Part shown: one piece after another, positions 16,743 to 25,899 of the stretch
Position numbering within the stretch: the first letter of the stretch is position 1
Layout of the letters: every line of letters starts with the position of its first letter
NCBI GenBank assembly: GCA_964608615.1
Contig: CAZSQG010000015.1
Span: 1 to 56,677, forward strand
Direction of reading: 5' to 3'
DNA: 56,677 bases
DNA from: CALEUX01 sp964608615
Lineage (GTDB): Bacteria; Bacteroidota; Bacteroidia; Bacteroidales; Marinilabiliaceae
The notes under the pieces: model-generated
Databases searched by the model: none
The model's input: only the letters and a program-made list of their open reading frames with translations
What the model was told of the DNA's origin: nothing
Translations under genes and position numbers: made by a program

Positions 16743-17852
16743 TTAAACCTTAATAAAGATCTTCTTTTTATAAAGAACATAACCAATTAACCAAAAGAAG
16801 AATATATGCGTCAGAGCATATAGCAGTGACCCATTCATATTACCGGCAAGTGGTACAAAAACATTCTGATAAAGCCAGGTACTACCTGCGATGGTATTTC
16901 CTTCAACATCCGGAATCCGGATTAATCGCGAGAAAGTCTTTGCCCAAATGCCCGACAAAGCAAAAATAAATAAGGGATTCATTCCAAAAACCACAAAAAA
17001 GGATGTCCATTTACGATATCCTTTAATATCGATAATAAAAATAAGCAGGCCAAACAAAATTGCAGCTAAACCTGCTGTATATAATACATACGAACTTGTC
17101 CATAAAGGTTTATTTATTGGGAATGCGAATCCCCAAACATACCCTGCAATGGCAGCTATGCTTCCAAAAAGAATTAATTTTAAGGGTACGCGATTCTTTT
17201 CGGTTTCTTTAATTAATACACCAGCAAAATAACCCAATAAAACTGTTACAATAGCAGGTAAAGAACTAAGTAAACCCTCCGGATCAAAGGCTCTTCCGAA
17301 TCCTTTGTATAAATGATTTACCCCAAAGACAGAACTATCGAAAGGAATAGTAACATTACCTTCAAGACTATAAGGAGCATTTGTACCGAAAAAATATAGT
17401 ATAGCCCAATATCCCAATAAAATCACAGCACACAACAAGGCAATGGTTTTACGCGAAAAAGCGAGTACAATTACAGCCGCCAAACCGTAAGCCACAGCAA
17501 TTCGTTGCAGCACGCCCATAATGCGAAGATGGGGATAATCGGTAAGCCATTGTGGAAACGAGTTAATAAACAACCCAATAGCGAAGATTAACAGAGTACG
17601 CTTACCCACATGTAGCAAGGTGTCTTTGTTAAAAGAGTTCTGATACTTCGAAAAAGAGAAAAACATTGACACTCCCACTACAAATAAAAAGAAAGGAAAA
17701 ACCAGATCGGTTGGAGTACACCCATGCCATGAGGCATGTCGCAAGGGCGAATAAATATATTGCCAGCTTCCGGGGGTATTAACCGTGATCATAAAAGCAA
17801 TGGTCATCCCCCGCAATACATCGAGAGCCAGGTATCTTTCAGCTTTCTTCAT
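16743..17852 (-). CDS. NagX/HGSNAT-like membrane acyltransferase (DUF5009/COG4299)
   Basis: I start the gene at the ATG giving MKKAERYLALDVLRGMTIA instead of the TTG six codons upstream. The 369-residue polytopic protein has the family hallmark ALDVLRG near the N-terminus, WHGCTPTDLVFPFFLFVVGVS (about 40-60, with the conserved histidine), and about ten membrane helices. The family includes heparan-alpha-glucosaminide N-acetyltransferase and bacterial NagX proteins linked to GlcNAc use. It is the last gene of a minus-strand group with an SSS symporter and a GHL10 glycosidase, a combination that points to amino-sugar or cell-wall sugar processing. The substrate is inferred. Confidence 0.82.
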   Translation of the reverse strand: MKKAERYLALDVLRGMTIAFMITVNTPGSWQYIYSPLRHASWHGCTPTDLVFPFFLFVVGVSMFFSFSKYQNSFNKDTLLHVGKRTLLIFAIGLFINSFPQWLTDYPHLRIMGVLQRIAVAYGLAAVIVLAFSRKTIALLCAVILLGYWAILYFFGTNAPYSLEGNVTIPFDSSVFGVNHLYKGFGRAFDPEGLLSSLPAIVTVLLGYFAGVLIKETEKNRVPLKLILFGSIAAIAGYVWGFAFPINKPLWTSSYVLYTAGLAAILFGLLIFIIDIKGYRKWTSFFVVFGMNPLFIFALSGIWAKTFSRLIRIPDVEGNTIAGSTWLYQNVFVPLAGNMNGSLLYALTHIFFFWLIGYVLYKKKIFIKV

Positions 17853-18047
17853 AATACTAGATTTTTGCAATGGGTCACATATTCAAGATTACATTTCATC
17901 CGAACATTAAATATATAATTGGTTGGATAAAACTTACATTATTTACTTATACACATACCCTTTTGTAAGTTTTTAATCATATTAGCTTCAAAAGCTTATG
18001 CTAAAATAAAGAAAAAGGAAATAAAGTCTAAAAACAGATTATGATTT

Positions 18048-19484
18048 TTATTCTTTTTTTGAACTCAGCCAAAGCCCTATAAAAACAATAAACCCATTAA
18101 GCAAAAGAAGTTCAAATCCAAACTGGTAACCGCCCAACCATTTGTCCGAATTTACATTAAGGATATAACAGATAATGGGTGATGCAACACCGATATAGGG
18201 GACAAACCGGTCGCGTACCTGCCGTTTGGTTAGTATACCAAAAGTGAACAACCCAAGCAAAGGTCCATATGTATAACCAGCTGCTTTAAACACTGAATTC
18301 ACAACACTCTCATCATTTATCATCTTAAAAAGAATGATGACAAAAAACATTATAAAAGAAAAAGCAATATGAACCTTAATGCGTTTCTGATTAGAGCGGG
18401 AAGCTACAGGGTCAATCTTCAAAAAATCGATACAAAAAGCTGTGGTTAATGCTGTAAGAGCTGAGTCGGCACTTGAATAAGCAGCCGAAATAATGCCAAG
18501 CAAAAAGAATGCACCAGCCACTACTCCAAAGTGTTTTATGGCAAGCAACGGATACAGGTCGTCAGTATGTTTAGGAACATCTATTCCCATTGTTGAAGAA
18601 TAGTGATAAAGCATAACACCCAGACTTAAGAACAAAAGATTGGCAAGAACAAAAGAAGCGCTAAACCAGAAAAGATTCTTCTGTGCATCTTTAATGTTTT
18701 TACATGTAAGGTTTTTCTGCATCATATTCTGATCCAGACCAGTCATAACAATGGTAATACCAATCCCGGCAAAAAACTGTTTAAAGAAGTTGGTTTTCGA
18801 TTGCCATTCCCAATCAAAAATATCACTGTATGGATGATTAGCCACTACCGTATACACATCACCAACACTCATATTCAGGTGCTTAAGCACTACAACAATA
18901 GTAATAATAACCGATAGAATGATAAAGAAAGTCTGTAGTGTATCAGTCCAAATAATAGTTTTTATGCCAGCCCTGAAGGTATATAACCAAATTAACATAA
19001 TTGAGCCAAAAACTGTCACTTCAAAAGGTATTCCAATGGCATCGAAAAAAGCAAGCTGAAGCACCCCTGCCACCAAAAACAGTCTGAACGAAGCACCAAT
19101 GGTTTGCGAAAGAATAAAGAAAAACGAACCTGTTTTATATGATCGAAAGCCAAATCGTTGATCAAGATATTGATATATAGAAACCAGATTCAATCTGTAA
19201 TAAAGTGGCAGTAAAACAAGAGCAATTATCAGATAGCCCACAAAATTCCCCAATATAAACTGAAAATAGCTCCATGCACTATTACCAACTTCACCCGGCA
19301 CCGATATAAAAGTAACTCCCGAAATGGTAGCGCCTATCATTCCAAATGCTACAATATACCAGGGCGATTTGCGGTTCCCTGTAAAAAAGGTCTCACTGGT
19401 TGAATTACGTGAAGTAAAATATGAAACTAAAAACAATACAGTAAAAAAACCGACTATTACAATCAGAACTAAAGTGTTACTCAT
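18048..19484 (-). CDS. Sodium:solute symporter (SSS family)
   Basis: This 478-residue protein has about 13 hydrophobic segments across its whole length, beginning LVLIVIVGFFTVLFLVSYFTSRN and with the SSS-family features TFFTGNRKSPW-like region (residues 32-44), GATISGVTFISVPGEV (51-66) and the helix GIISAAYSSADSALTALTTAF (about 325-345), which carries the conserved serine-rich sodium-binding pattern. It transports a solute with sodium. In related Bacteroidota it is found next to GHL10 glycosidases and NagX-like proteins, as here, so a sugar or amino-sugar substrate is likely. It lies about 95 bases from the GHL10 gene and 195 from the NagX-like gene on the same strand. Confidence 0.88.
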   Translation of the reverse strand: MSNTLVLIVIVGFFTVLFLVSYFTSRNSTSETFFTGNRKSPWYIVAFGMIGATISGVTFISVPGEVGNSAWSYFQFILGNFVGYLIIALVLLPLYYRLNLVSIYQYLDQRFGFRSYKTGSFFFILSQTIGASFRLFLVAGVLQLAFFDAIGIPFEVTVFGSIMLIWLYTFRAGIKTIIWTDTLQTFFIILSVIITIVVVLKHLNMSVGDVYTVVANHPYSDIFDWEWQSKTNFFKQFFAGIGITIVMTGLDQNMMQKNLTCKNIKDAQKNLFWFSASFVLANLLFLSLGVMLYHYSSTMGIDVPKHTDDLYPLLAIKHFGVVAGAFFLLGIISAAYSSADSALTALTTAFCIDFLKIDPVASRSNQKRIKVHIAFSFIMFFVIILFKMINDESVVNSVFKAAGYTYGPLLGLFTFGILTKRQVRDRFVPYIGVASPIICYILNVNSDKWLGGYQFGFELLLLNGFIVFIGLWLSSKKE

Positions 19485-19578
19485 TTCAATTCAATTTTCA
19501 ATTGAATACTTGTTTTGATTATCTGACAATATCAATCCACTATAATAATAGTCTTTATTACAAATACTATATAGCTAC

Positions 19579-21090
19579 CTATTTTCTTTTAAAGACAGTG
19601 CCTGTGGATTCATGATTTGTTTGACTTAAAGCGGTAACCACATAAACATATCTGTTTAATTTGGTTTCTCTGGACTTTTCAACTTGCAATGTAGTTTCGC
19701 CAGTAAGCAAAAAAATGTTTTCAGGGTTTTCCAGATCAACAAGACTTTTCTTCCTGAATTTATAAATCACAAAACTCTTATTGTTTTCTTCTTTTTCCCA
19801 ACTTAGTTTAATCGACTTACCTCTTTTTGATATAACGGCTTTCACCGGAGTCTCAGGCGTAATTGGTGTAATTAATCGGTTAACCGGAGCAAGTGACCAA
19901 TATCTATAAAAATCTTTTAAGAGATTCTCCTTCAAATTCATTGGGTTTTTACGCAAACTATTGGCGCTAAAATACATGCTTCCGCTAATATTGGTCATTT
20001 TCCGGTTTAGCTCAAGCTGGCGTATTATTTCATCAGACGATTGCCAGGAAGGCACTTTTGATTCTGGATCAATTCTATACCATGCCTGACCGATATACAA
20101 CTGGCTACCATAAGTATTGTTATTCCACCATTCGGCCAAAACAGCATAATCGGCCACTTCCATTCCAATATGCCAGTACAATTGGGGTGTAATGTAGTCA
20201 ATCCAACCCTCCCTTTGCCACTTTAAAATATCGGCATATAAATCGTCGTAATTGGTCATCCCAGCCTTTGTTTTAGATCCCGAATAATCTTTATCCACAT
20301 TTCGCCAAACGCCAAAAGGAGAGATTCCAAATTCCACATAAGGCTTTATGGCTTTTATAGAATCATGAACCTGCTTAATAATCAAATCCACATTATCTCT
20401 TCGCCAGTCGTCTTTTCTCTCTGGAGAAAACCCTCGTGGATTATTTACAAATGCAACACTATCAGGAAACTCAACCTTTGCAATTCGATATGGGTAAAAA
20501 TAATCATCCATGTGAATAGCGTCCATATCGTAACGCCTAACCAAATCGGCTACTACGCTTGAAACATGATTGCGTGTTTCTTGTAAGCCGGGGTTAAAAT
20601 AACGTGTTTTTCCATAAGTTATAAACCATTGGGGACTGGTTTTATACGGATGATTATCAGATAACCCAAGCTTGGCAGTATCCATTTCGGCGCGATAAGG
20701 ATTTAACCAAAGATGAATGTTTAATCCGCGTTGACGACACTCCTGAATGGCAAATGCAAGTGGATCATAATATGGATTGGGTGCTTTACCCTGCTTACCA
20801 GTTATCCATTGCGACCATGGCTCATAGGCTGATGGATAAAAAGCATCACTGGCCGGGCGAACTTGTAATACAATTGTATTTAAATGGTATTCTTTTACCA
20901 AATCAAGCAGTTCAATTAACTCCTGTTGCTGCTCCTGCGTAGAAAGACCGCTTGTTGATGGCCAGTCAATATTACTGACCGAAGCTATCCAAACGGCTCT
21001 CATTTCACGTTTCGGTGCATTATGGCCTTTTATGCCATTACTAAATATTAACCAGAGCATTATAAAGCTAAAAGAAATTCGCATCACCAT
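19579..21090 (-). CDS. GHL10-type family-10-like glycosylhydrolase (DUF187)
   Basis: This 503-residue protein has a short signal peptide (about residues 1-22) and then the GHL10/DUF187 TIM barrel: EMRAVWIASVSNIDWPS (about 28-44), VLQVRPASDAFYPSAYEPWS (about 75-94), GLNIHLWLNPYRA (about 120-132), DAIHMDDYFYPY (about 190-201), VEFGISPFGVWRN, and ITPQLYWHIG near 300. The C-terminal 100 residues (from about 405) look like a fibronectin-III-type domain. The family is poorly characterised but some members cleave cell-wall or amino-sugar glycans. As the first gene of the minus-strand trio it probably liberates the substrate for the symporter. ATG at 21090 and 21084 are both possible. Confidence 0.88.
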   Translation of the reverse strand: MVMRISFSFIMLWLIFSNGIKGHNAPKREMRAVWIASVSNIDWPSTSGLSTQEQQQELIELLDLVKEYHLNTIVLQVRPASDAFYPSAYEPWSQWITGKQGKAPNPYYDPLAFAIQECRQRGLNIHLWLNPYRAEMDTAKLGLSDNHPYKTSPQWFITYGKTRYFNPGLQETRNHVSSVVADLVRRYDMDAIHMDDYFYPYRIAKVEFPDSVAFVNNPRGFSPERKDDWRRDNVDLIIKQVHDSIKAIKPYVEFGISPFGVWRNVDKDYSGSKTKAGMTNYDDLYADILKWQREGWIDYITPQLYWHIGMEVADYAVLAEWWNNNTYGSQLYIGQAWYRIDPESKVPSWQSSDEIIRQLELNRKMTNISGSMYFSANSLRKNPMNLKENLLKDFYRYWSLAPVNRLITPITPETPVKAVISKRGKSIKLSWEKEENNKSFVIYKFRKKSLVDLENPENIFLLTGETTLQVEKSRETKLNRYVYVVTALSQTNHESTGTVFKRK

Positions 21091-21456
21091 TACAATTGTA
21101 GTATATTAATCATTTGTAATACATATTATAGAAACATAGTATATTTTTATCTTCCATAAACTAATCGCACTATTTAAGACAATAAATGTAAAAGAAGTTA
21201 ATTAAACATTGGCACCCTGAAATTTAAATTCTTCTCCAAACCACTAATGACAGAATTCGACATAAATTGAGGATTAGCTCCTTCGCTGCGCTACCAAAAA
21301 CAGATTTATGCGTCTCGCTCTGTCATGTTCACATTTTGCCGGTTGTTTCCACGGCGCGACGTCAATAATAATCTTTGATATAACCCTGATATCTTTTGTT
21401 TCTAATCGATTTTATTATGATTTCAGGGCTACACCCCTAATATTATTTGTTCATAT
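21091..21456. repeat. Intergenic region with dispersed repeat
   Basis: No gene is supported. Positions about 21246-21332 (AATGACAGAATTCG ... CTTCGCTGCGCTACC ... CAGATTTATGCGTCTC ... TCTGTCATGTTCAC) match the repeat family at 56460-56600. The overlapping small open frame is composed of this repeat. Confidence 0.6.
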
Positions 21457-21498
21457 TAAAAAAAAACCTGACCGGATTTATATCTGGTCAAGGTTTTT
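21457..21498 (-). terminator. Terminator of the oxidoreductase operon
   Basis: On the minus strand, AAAAACCTTGACC and GGTCAGG pair with one bulge around a loop and are followed by a run of nine T residues. It lies about 40 bases after the stop of the gamma subunit. Confidence 0.75.
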
Positions 21499-21536
21499 AT
21501 ATTATCGAACACAATTATGTCCTATTCGATTTCCGT

Positions 21537-22088
21537 TCAGGCAATCTTCACTTCCTGAACTATTTCAGTTCCTCTCTTGATAGCATTCTGATTAACTGGC
21601 AGCAAGTGATGATGACGCTCAGGCAGCGACTTTTTCAATCCATTCATCACATTCTCCATAGTTACAACAGGTCTAATCTTCAAATAGGCACCCAGAACAA
21701 TCATATTGAATGTCTTAAGACTCTGCATTTTCGAAGCTTCTTCGGTAGCATCAACCCTGAATATTTTTATATCCTTACGTTGTGGATGACGGGTAATACC
21801 ATTACCATCATAAATTAATATTCCACCGGGTTTAACACTCGACTCAAACTTATCCATCGATTGCTGATTCAAAATAATAGCCGTATCAAACATTTTAAGT
21901 GCAGGAGAGCTAATGCGACTATCACTTAAAATCACAGTTACATTAGCTGTACCACCGCGCATTTCGGGGCCATAGGAAGGCATCCATGAAACTTCCATAT
22001 CTTGCATAACACCGGAATAGGCAAGTATTTTTCCCATAGAAAGGACTCCTTGTCCACCAAAGCCGGCTATGATTATTTCTTCGTTCAT
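21537..22088 (-). CDS. 2-oxoacid:ferredoxin oxidoreductase gamma subunit
   Basis: The start giving MNEEIIIAGFGGQGVLSMGK is preferred to the upstream ATG, which adds 13 residues without homology. The 183-residue protein carries the gamma-subunit hallmarks GFGGQGVLSMGKILA (about 8-22), SYGPEMRGGTANVTVILSD (about 37-55) and the C-terminal NAIKRGTEIV. This subunit completes the CoA-dependent oxidation of 2-oxoacids to acyl-CoA with electrons passed to ferredoxin. It ends the minus-strand operon of ferredoxin, alpha, beta and gamma subunits; about 100 bases separate it from the beta gene. The terminator at 21457-21498 follows. Confidence 0.9.
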   Translation of the reverse strand: MNEEIIIAGFGGQGVLSMGKILAYSGVMQDMEVSWMPSYGPEMRGGTANVTVILSDSRISSPALKMFDTAIILNQQSMDKFESSVKPGGILIYDGNGITRHPQRKDIKIFRVDATEEASKMQSLKTFNMIVLGAYLKIRPVVTMENVMNGLKKSLPERHHHLLPVNQNAIKRGTEIVQEVKIA

Positions 22089-22191
22089 ACCTGATATTTT
22101 TTTTATCTTAACCAGCATAAAACACATCCTGGCTCAGAAATTTAAGTTCAATTCATATTTTTTGGAATCCAACCTTATGCAAATTCTATTA

Positions 22192-22959
22192 TTATTCGTT
22201 TTTCAGGTCACCCAATGGATAAAATGGAAACATATGTTCTTCCATCCATTTATTGGATTGAACAGGATTCATTTTCCATCCTGAGCTACAAGTTGAAACC
22301 ACTTCAATAAAAGAAGTTCCTTTATTTTGCTTTTGATTATCCAGCGCTTTTATCAGAGCTTTCTTTGTTTTACGAACAGCAGCAGCTGTATGTACCGATT
22401 GCCGTGTTACATAGCAGGTACCTGGTAATGTAGCCACAATCTCGGTCATTTTCAATGGATTCCCATCGCGCTGCACATCCCGACCAAAGGGACAAGTAGC
22501 TGATTTCATCCCCTCCAATGTAGTAGGAGCCATTTGACCACCGGTCATGCCATAAATTCCATTGTTAATAAAAATCATTACAATATTCTCACCCCGGTTA
22601 CACGCATGAATTGTTTCCGCAGTACCAATAGCAGCAAGGTCTCCATCGCCCTGATAAGTAATAACGTATTTATCGGGTCTTAAACGCTGAATAGCTGTAC
22701 CAAGAGCAGGAGCACGACCATGGGCTGCTTCATGCCAGTCAACTTCAATATAGTTGTACAACAATACAGAACAACCAACCGGAGCAATTGCTATTACATC
22801 CTCCTGAATGCCTAATTCCTCAATTACTTCAGCGATAAGCTTATTTACAACACCATGACTACAGCCCGGGCAATAATGCATTACATTATCAGTCAATAAA
22901 CTACTTTTGGAATAAACCAGATTTTCAGGTTTTATTATATCTTTAATCTCTATTGCCAT
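22192..22959 (-). CDS. 2-oxoacid:ferredoxin oxidoreductase beta subunit (TPP-binding)
   Basis: This 255-residue protein has the thiamine-diphosphate subunit pattern: HYCPGCSHGVVNKLIAEV (about 28-45), IAPVGCSVLLYNYI (about 57-70), HGRAPALGTAIQRL, and the TPP/Mg motif GDGDLAAIGTAETIHA with NNGIYGMTGGQMAPT (about 102-145). The conserved cysteines C31, C34 and C62 could hold an Fe-S cluster as in related enzymes. It lies four bases after the alpha gene, indicating translational coupling. The subunit set resembles VorB-type complexes, but KOR or IOR substrates cannot be excluded from sequence alone. Confidence 0.92.
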   Translation of the reverse strand: MAIEIKDIIKPENLVYSKSSLLTDNVMHYCPGCSHGVVNKLIAEVIEELGIQEDVIAIAPVGCSVLLYNYIEVDWHEAAHGRAPALGTAIQRLRPDKYVITYQGDGDLAAIGTAETIHACNRGENIVMIFINNGIYGMTGGQMAPTTLEGMKSATCPFGRDVQRDGNPLKMTEIVATLPGTCYVTRQSVHTAAAVRKTKKALIKALDNQKQNKGTSFIEVVSTCSSGWKMNPVQSNKWMEEHMFPFYPLGDLKNE

Positions 22960-22963
22960 GCCA

Positions 22964-24046
22964 TTATCCTCCTATAATTTGTTTCTCCAAAGCTTCAACA
23001 ACTTCTTCAGGTGAATGAACAATTCCTCCAAGCCGTCCAAAATGCTCAACTTTAACTTTACCATTAACTGCAAGCCGTACATCTTCAACCATTTGCCCTG
23101 CACTCATTTCAACTGATAAAACACCTTTAATTCGATCCGCAAGTTCAGCAATTTTCTTTGTTGGGAATGGAAATAAGGTTATGGGACGCAATAAACCTAC
23201 TTTTATACCCCTCTGACGGAAAATCTGGACAGATTTCTGACATATTCGGGCACTTGAGCCATAGGCAACCAAAATGTAGTCAGCATCATCACAATTAAAC
23301 TCCTCAAAGCGCACTTCGTTTTCCTGTATCTGTCGGTATTTTTCCTGAAGCTTATGATTAAAGCGTTCAAAAGCATTTGAATCAAGCTCCACAGAAGTAA
23401 TAATATTTCTGGCGCGCGTTTTAGGTTTCCCGGTAGTAGCCCAGGGATGTAACTGAGCAATTTCTTTGTTGGTCCATCTTGGCTTAAAAGGTTTCATTTC
23501 AACCTTTTCCATCATTTGACCAATCATACCGTCACTCAATATCATAGCCGGATTCCGATATTTAAAAGCTAAATCAAAAGCCAATTCAACAAAATCAGAC
23601 ATCTCCTGAACCGATGCAGGAGCCAGAACAATCAGTTTATAATCACCGTGTCCGCCACCCTTAACCGCCTGAAAATAATCAGATTGCGCGGGCTGAATAG
23701 TTCCCAGGCCTGGTCCTCCCCTGACCACATTAACCACTAAGCAAGGCAATTCGGCCCCGGCAAGATAGGTCAAACCTTCTTGCATTAAGCTGATTCCTGG
23801 ACTTGAAGAAGAGGTCATCACCCTTTTTCCACAACCGGCACCACCATATACCATATTAATAGAAGCAGTTTCACTCTCAGCTTGAAGCACTACCATGCCT
23901 GTAGTTTCCCATGGTTTAAGTTCCATTAAGGTTTCCATAACCTCCGACTGGGGAGTTATAGGATAACCAAAATAGCCATCAGTTCCGCAACGAATAGCGG
24001 CTTCGGCAATAGCTTCATTGCCTTTCATTAACCTAATTTCTTTCAT
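22964..24046 (-). CDS. 2-oxoacid:ferredoxin oxidoreductase alpha subunit (VorB-like)
   Basis: This 360-residue protein has the pyrimidine-domain signature GTDGYFGYPITPQSEVMETL (about 21-40), the SSSSPGISLMQEGLTYLAGAELP segment (about 78-100), VRGGPGLGTIQPAQSDYFQ (about 108-126), and the C-terminal transketolase-like domain ending with SAGQMVEDVRLAV. This is the pattern of the branched-chain 2-oxoacid (VorB) type in Bacteroidota. It binds the pyrimidine end of TPP together with the beta subunit. The ferredoxin gene is 77 bases upstream. With the aminotransferase, PaaK-like ligase and ADP-forming synthetase, the complex would serve amino-acid fermentation. Confidence 0.9.
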   Translation of the reverse strand: MKEIRLMKGNEAIAEAAIRCGTDGYFGYPITPQSEVMETLMELKPWETTGMVVLQAESETASINMVYGGAGCGKRVMTSSSSPGISLMQEGLTYLAGAELPCLVVNVVRGGPGLGTIQPAQSDYFQAVKGGGHGDYKLIVLAPASVQEMSDFVELAFDLAFKYRNPAMILSDGMIGQMMEKVEMKPFKPRWTNKEIAQLHPWATTGKPKTRARNIITSVELDSNAFERFNHKLQEKYRQIQENEVRFEEFNCDDADYILVAYGSSARICQKSVQIFRQRGIKVGLLRPITLFPFPTKKIAELADRIKGVLSVEMSAGQMVEDVRLAVNGKVKVEHFGRLGGIVHSPEEVVEALEKQIIGG

Positions 24047-24123
24047 TCCTACGAATATTACCTGGATTAAATCTCCTTTTTGAATTGTAAAGGAAATAAG
24101 GACTTTTAATGTAATTTAAACTT

Positions 24124-24360
24124 TTAAACCGTTTCTTCAACTTTCATCTTATAAACGGTTATACAACTGTCGGGACAAACCATTGCACAATTGGCACAAC
24201 CAATGCAAGCTTCAGGTTTATCCATGTAAGCAAAATTATATCCTTTGCCATTTACTTCCTCAGCGAGTTGAATTACATCTGTGGGACAGGCTTCAACACA
24301 TAACGAACACCCTTTACATGTTACTGTGTCCACCACAATTGCACCTCTAATTTTTGCCAT
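24124..24360 (-). CDS. 2[4Fe-4S] ferredoxin (delta) subunit of the oxidoreductase
   Basis: This 78-residue protein has two complete cluster motifs, CKGCSLCVEACP (about 14-25) and CIGCANCAMVCP (about 52-63), each CxxCxxCxxxCP. It is the first gene of the operon and would carry electrons from the TPP subunits to soluble ferredoxin. Its length is typical for a delta subunit. Confidence 0.92.
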   Translation of the reverse strand: MAKIRGAIVVDTVTCKGCSLCVEACPTDVIQLAEEVNGKGYNFAYMDKPEACIGCANCAMVCPDSCITVYKMKVEETV

Positions 24361-24574
24361 ATTTATTGAATTTACAAAACTAATATGTTTACGAATTTAA
24401 TAATAATTTGTCACACAACCATCTATAAAACGGTTCCAACACCTTCAAGTACCTTGTAAACTTTAAATAATCAGAAGGTTCAATTAATAACATTAAAAAA
24501 TAAAGATAATTTATCAGCGTAATTTTCAGGCTTTCTTTATTTGAGAATAATCAGAAAAATCCAAAATACAACTA

Positions 24575-25885
24575 TCAATGATCTTTTTTGAACAACTTTA
24601 AGCGTTCTTCAAAATCAATAAAACGATCTTTTGATGTATGCGAAACACAAATACGCAAACCTTCAACATGTGTGCTTCCTGTAGTATCAAGAGTTATAGC
24701 ACTAATACCATAACGCAGTAATTCGCCTAATAATGTTTCACCTGACATGCCCGGATAGTAAATAGTAAAATAAAATCCATCCGCCAAATCCAGATTCTCA
24801 TCTTTATCATAAACTAAACTAAAACCGTTATCCAAAAACAGTTTTTTCATTATAGCAGCCCTCTCACCATATTCTTTAACTACTTTCAAAAATTCAAAAG
24901 TACCATCGTTAGCCGATTTAAGCATTGCTGCCAACCCAACTTGGGCTGAGTGAGCAGTACCGGCAGTGGAAGAATAGATAGCGTCCTGAAGAATTACCTG
25001 ACCAAAGCGGGATGCATTAAATGTCTTAAGCAGATTGGGATAATCTGAGTGATATAGTTTATCAGAAATCAGCAATGAACCAATACGCTGTCCGGCATAA
25101 CTAAACACCTTAGAACTTGAAAACAATAAGGCATAATTATCAGAATAATGTGCCACTGTTGCCGGGTAGGGTGATTGACCGGGTTTACCAAAATCCTGAC
25201 GGAAGTCCATACCAAAATAGGCAAGATCCTCCATAACGATTACCTCATATTTATTGGCCAACTCTCCAATAATTTTTAACTCAGTATCGGTAAAACAGAT
25301 CCAGGAAGGATTATTAGGATTCGAATAAAGAAAAGTACTGATATTTCCTTTTTCAAGATAAGATTCCAGTTTTGCTTTCAATTTGTCACCCCTAAAATCA
25401 TAAATATCAAAACTTTCATATTTCATCCCCAAAACAGCAACCTGACGTTTTTGAACCGGAAACCCGGGATCAATAAACAGAGTTGTATCTTTTTTGACAT
25501 CACGACGGTTGGCAACCATAAACATCATCATTGAAGATTGCATGGCGCCAACAGTAGGAATACACCCTTCGGAACTGATGTCAACATTAAGAAAAAGCTT
25601 TGCAAACCTCGATAATTCATATTTAAGCGGTTGTATTCCTTCGATGGGGGGATATACCGATGCCACTCCACTTTTTAAGGCTTCAATTTCAGCTTCAACA
25701 CCTATTGACGATGCCGGCAAACCAGGCACCCCCATCTCAGTTCTTATGAATCTTAAACCGGTTTCTTCCTGGATATCATTAACCAATTGAACTATTTGCC
25801 TAATGGTAGCATAAGCTAATGTTTTAATACCAAGTTTAGCACGGTACTTTGCAATAATATCAGAACTTAAAGGCAGTGAACTCAT
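24575..25885 (-). CDS. PLP-dependent aminotransferase, class I/II fold
   Basis: This 436-residue protein has the fold-type I aminotransferase pattern. SNPNNPSWI (about 188-196) is the substrate and PLP-phosphate region, MEDLAYFGMD (about 220-229) has the PLP-binding aspartate and tyrosine, and SSSKVFSYAGQRIGSLL (about 256-272) has the Schiff-base lysine. The C-terminus carries the expected substrate-binding arginine in GLRICVSHTSKDRF. It converts an amino acid to a 2-oxoacid, which the neighbouring oxidoreductase could then oxidise. It overlaps none of its neighbours, with 14 bases between it and the PaaK-like gene, so the two are probably cotranscribed. The amino-acid range is unknown. Confidence 0.88.
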   Translation of the reverse strand: MSSLPLSSDIIAKYRAKLGIKTLAYATIRQIVQLVNDIQEETGLRFIRTEMGVPGLPASSIGVEAEIEALKSGVASVYPPIEGIQPLKYELSRFAKLFLNVDISSEGCIPTVGAMQSSMMMFMVANRRDVKKDTTLFIDPGFPVQKRQVAVLGMKYESFDIYDFRGDKLKAKLESYLEKGNISTFLYSNPNNPSWICFTDTELKIIGELANKYEVIVMEDLAYFGMDFRQDFGKPGQSPYPATVAHYSDNYALLFSSSKVFSYAGQRIGSLLISDKLYHSDYPNLLKTFNASRFGQVILQDAIYSSTAGTAHSAQVGLAAMLKSANDGTFEFLKVVKEYGERAAIMKKLFLDNGFSLVYDKDENLDLADGFYFTIYYPGMSGETLLGELLRYGISAITLDTTGSTHVEGLRICVSHTSKDRFIDFEERLKLFKKDH

Positions 25886-25899
25886 TATTCATTTCTGTT

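Noticed and set aside
21308..21580. Open frames between the GHL10 and oxidoreductase genes
   Set aside because: They run through a repeat, a terminator and the antisense of the gamma-subunit gene.
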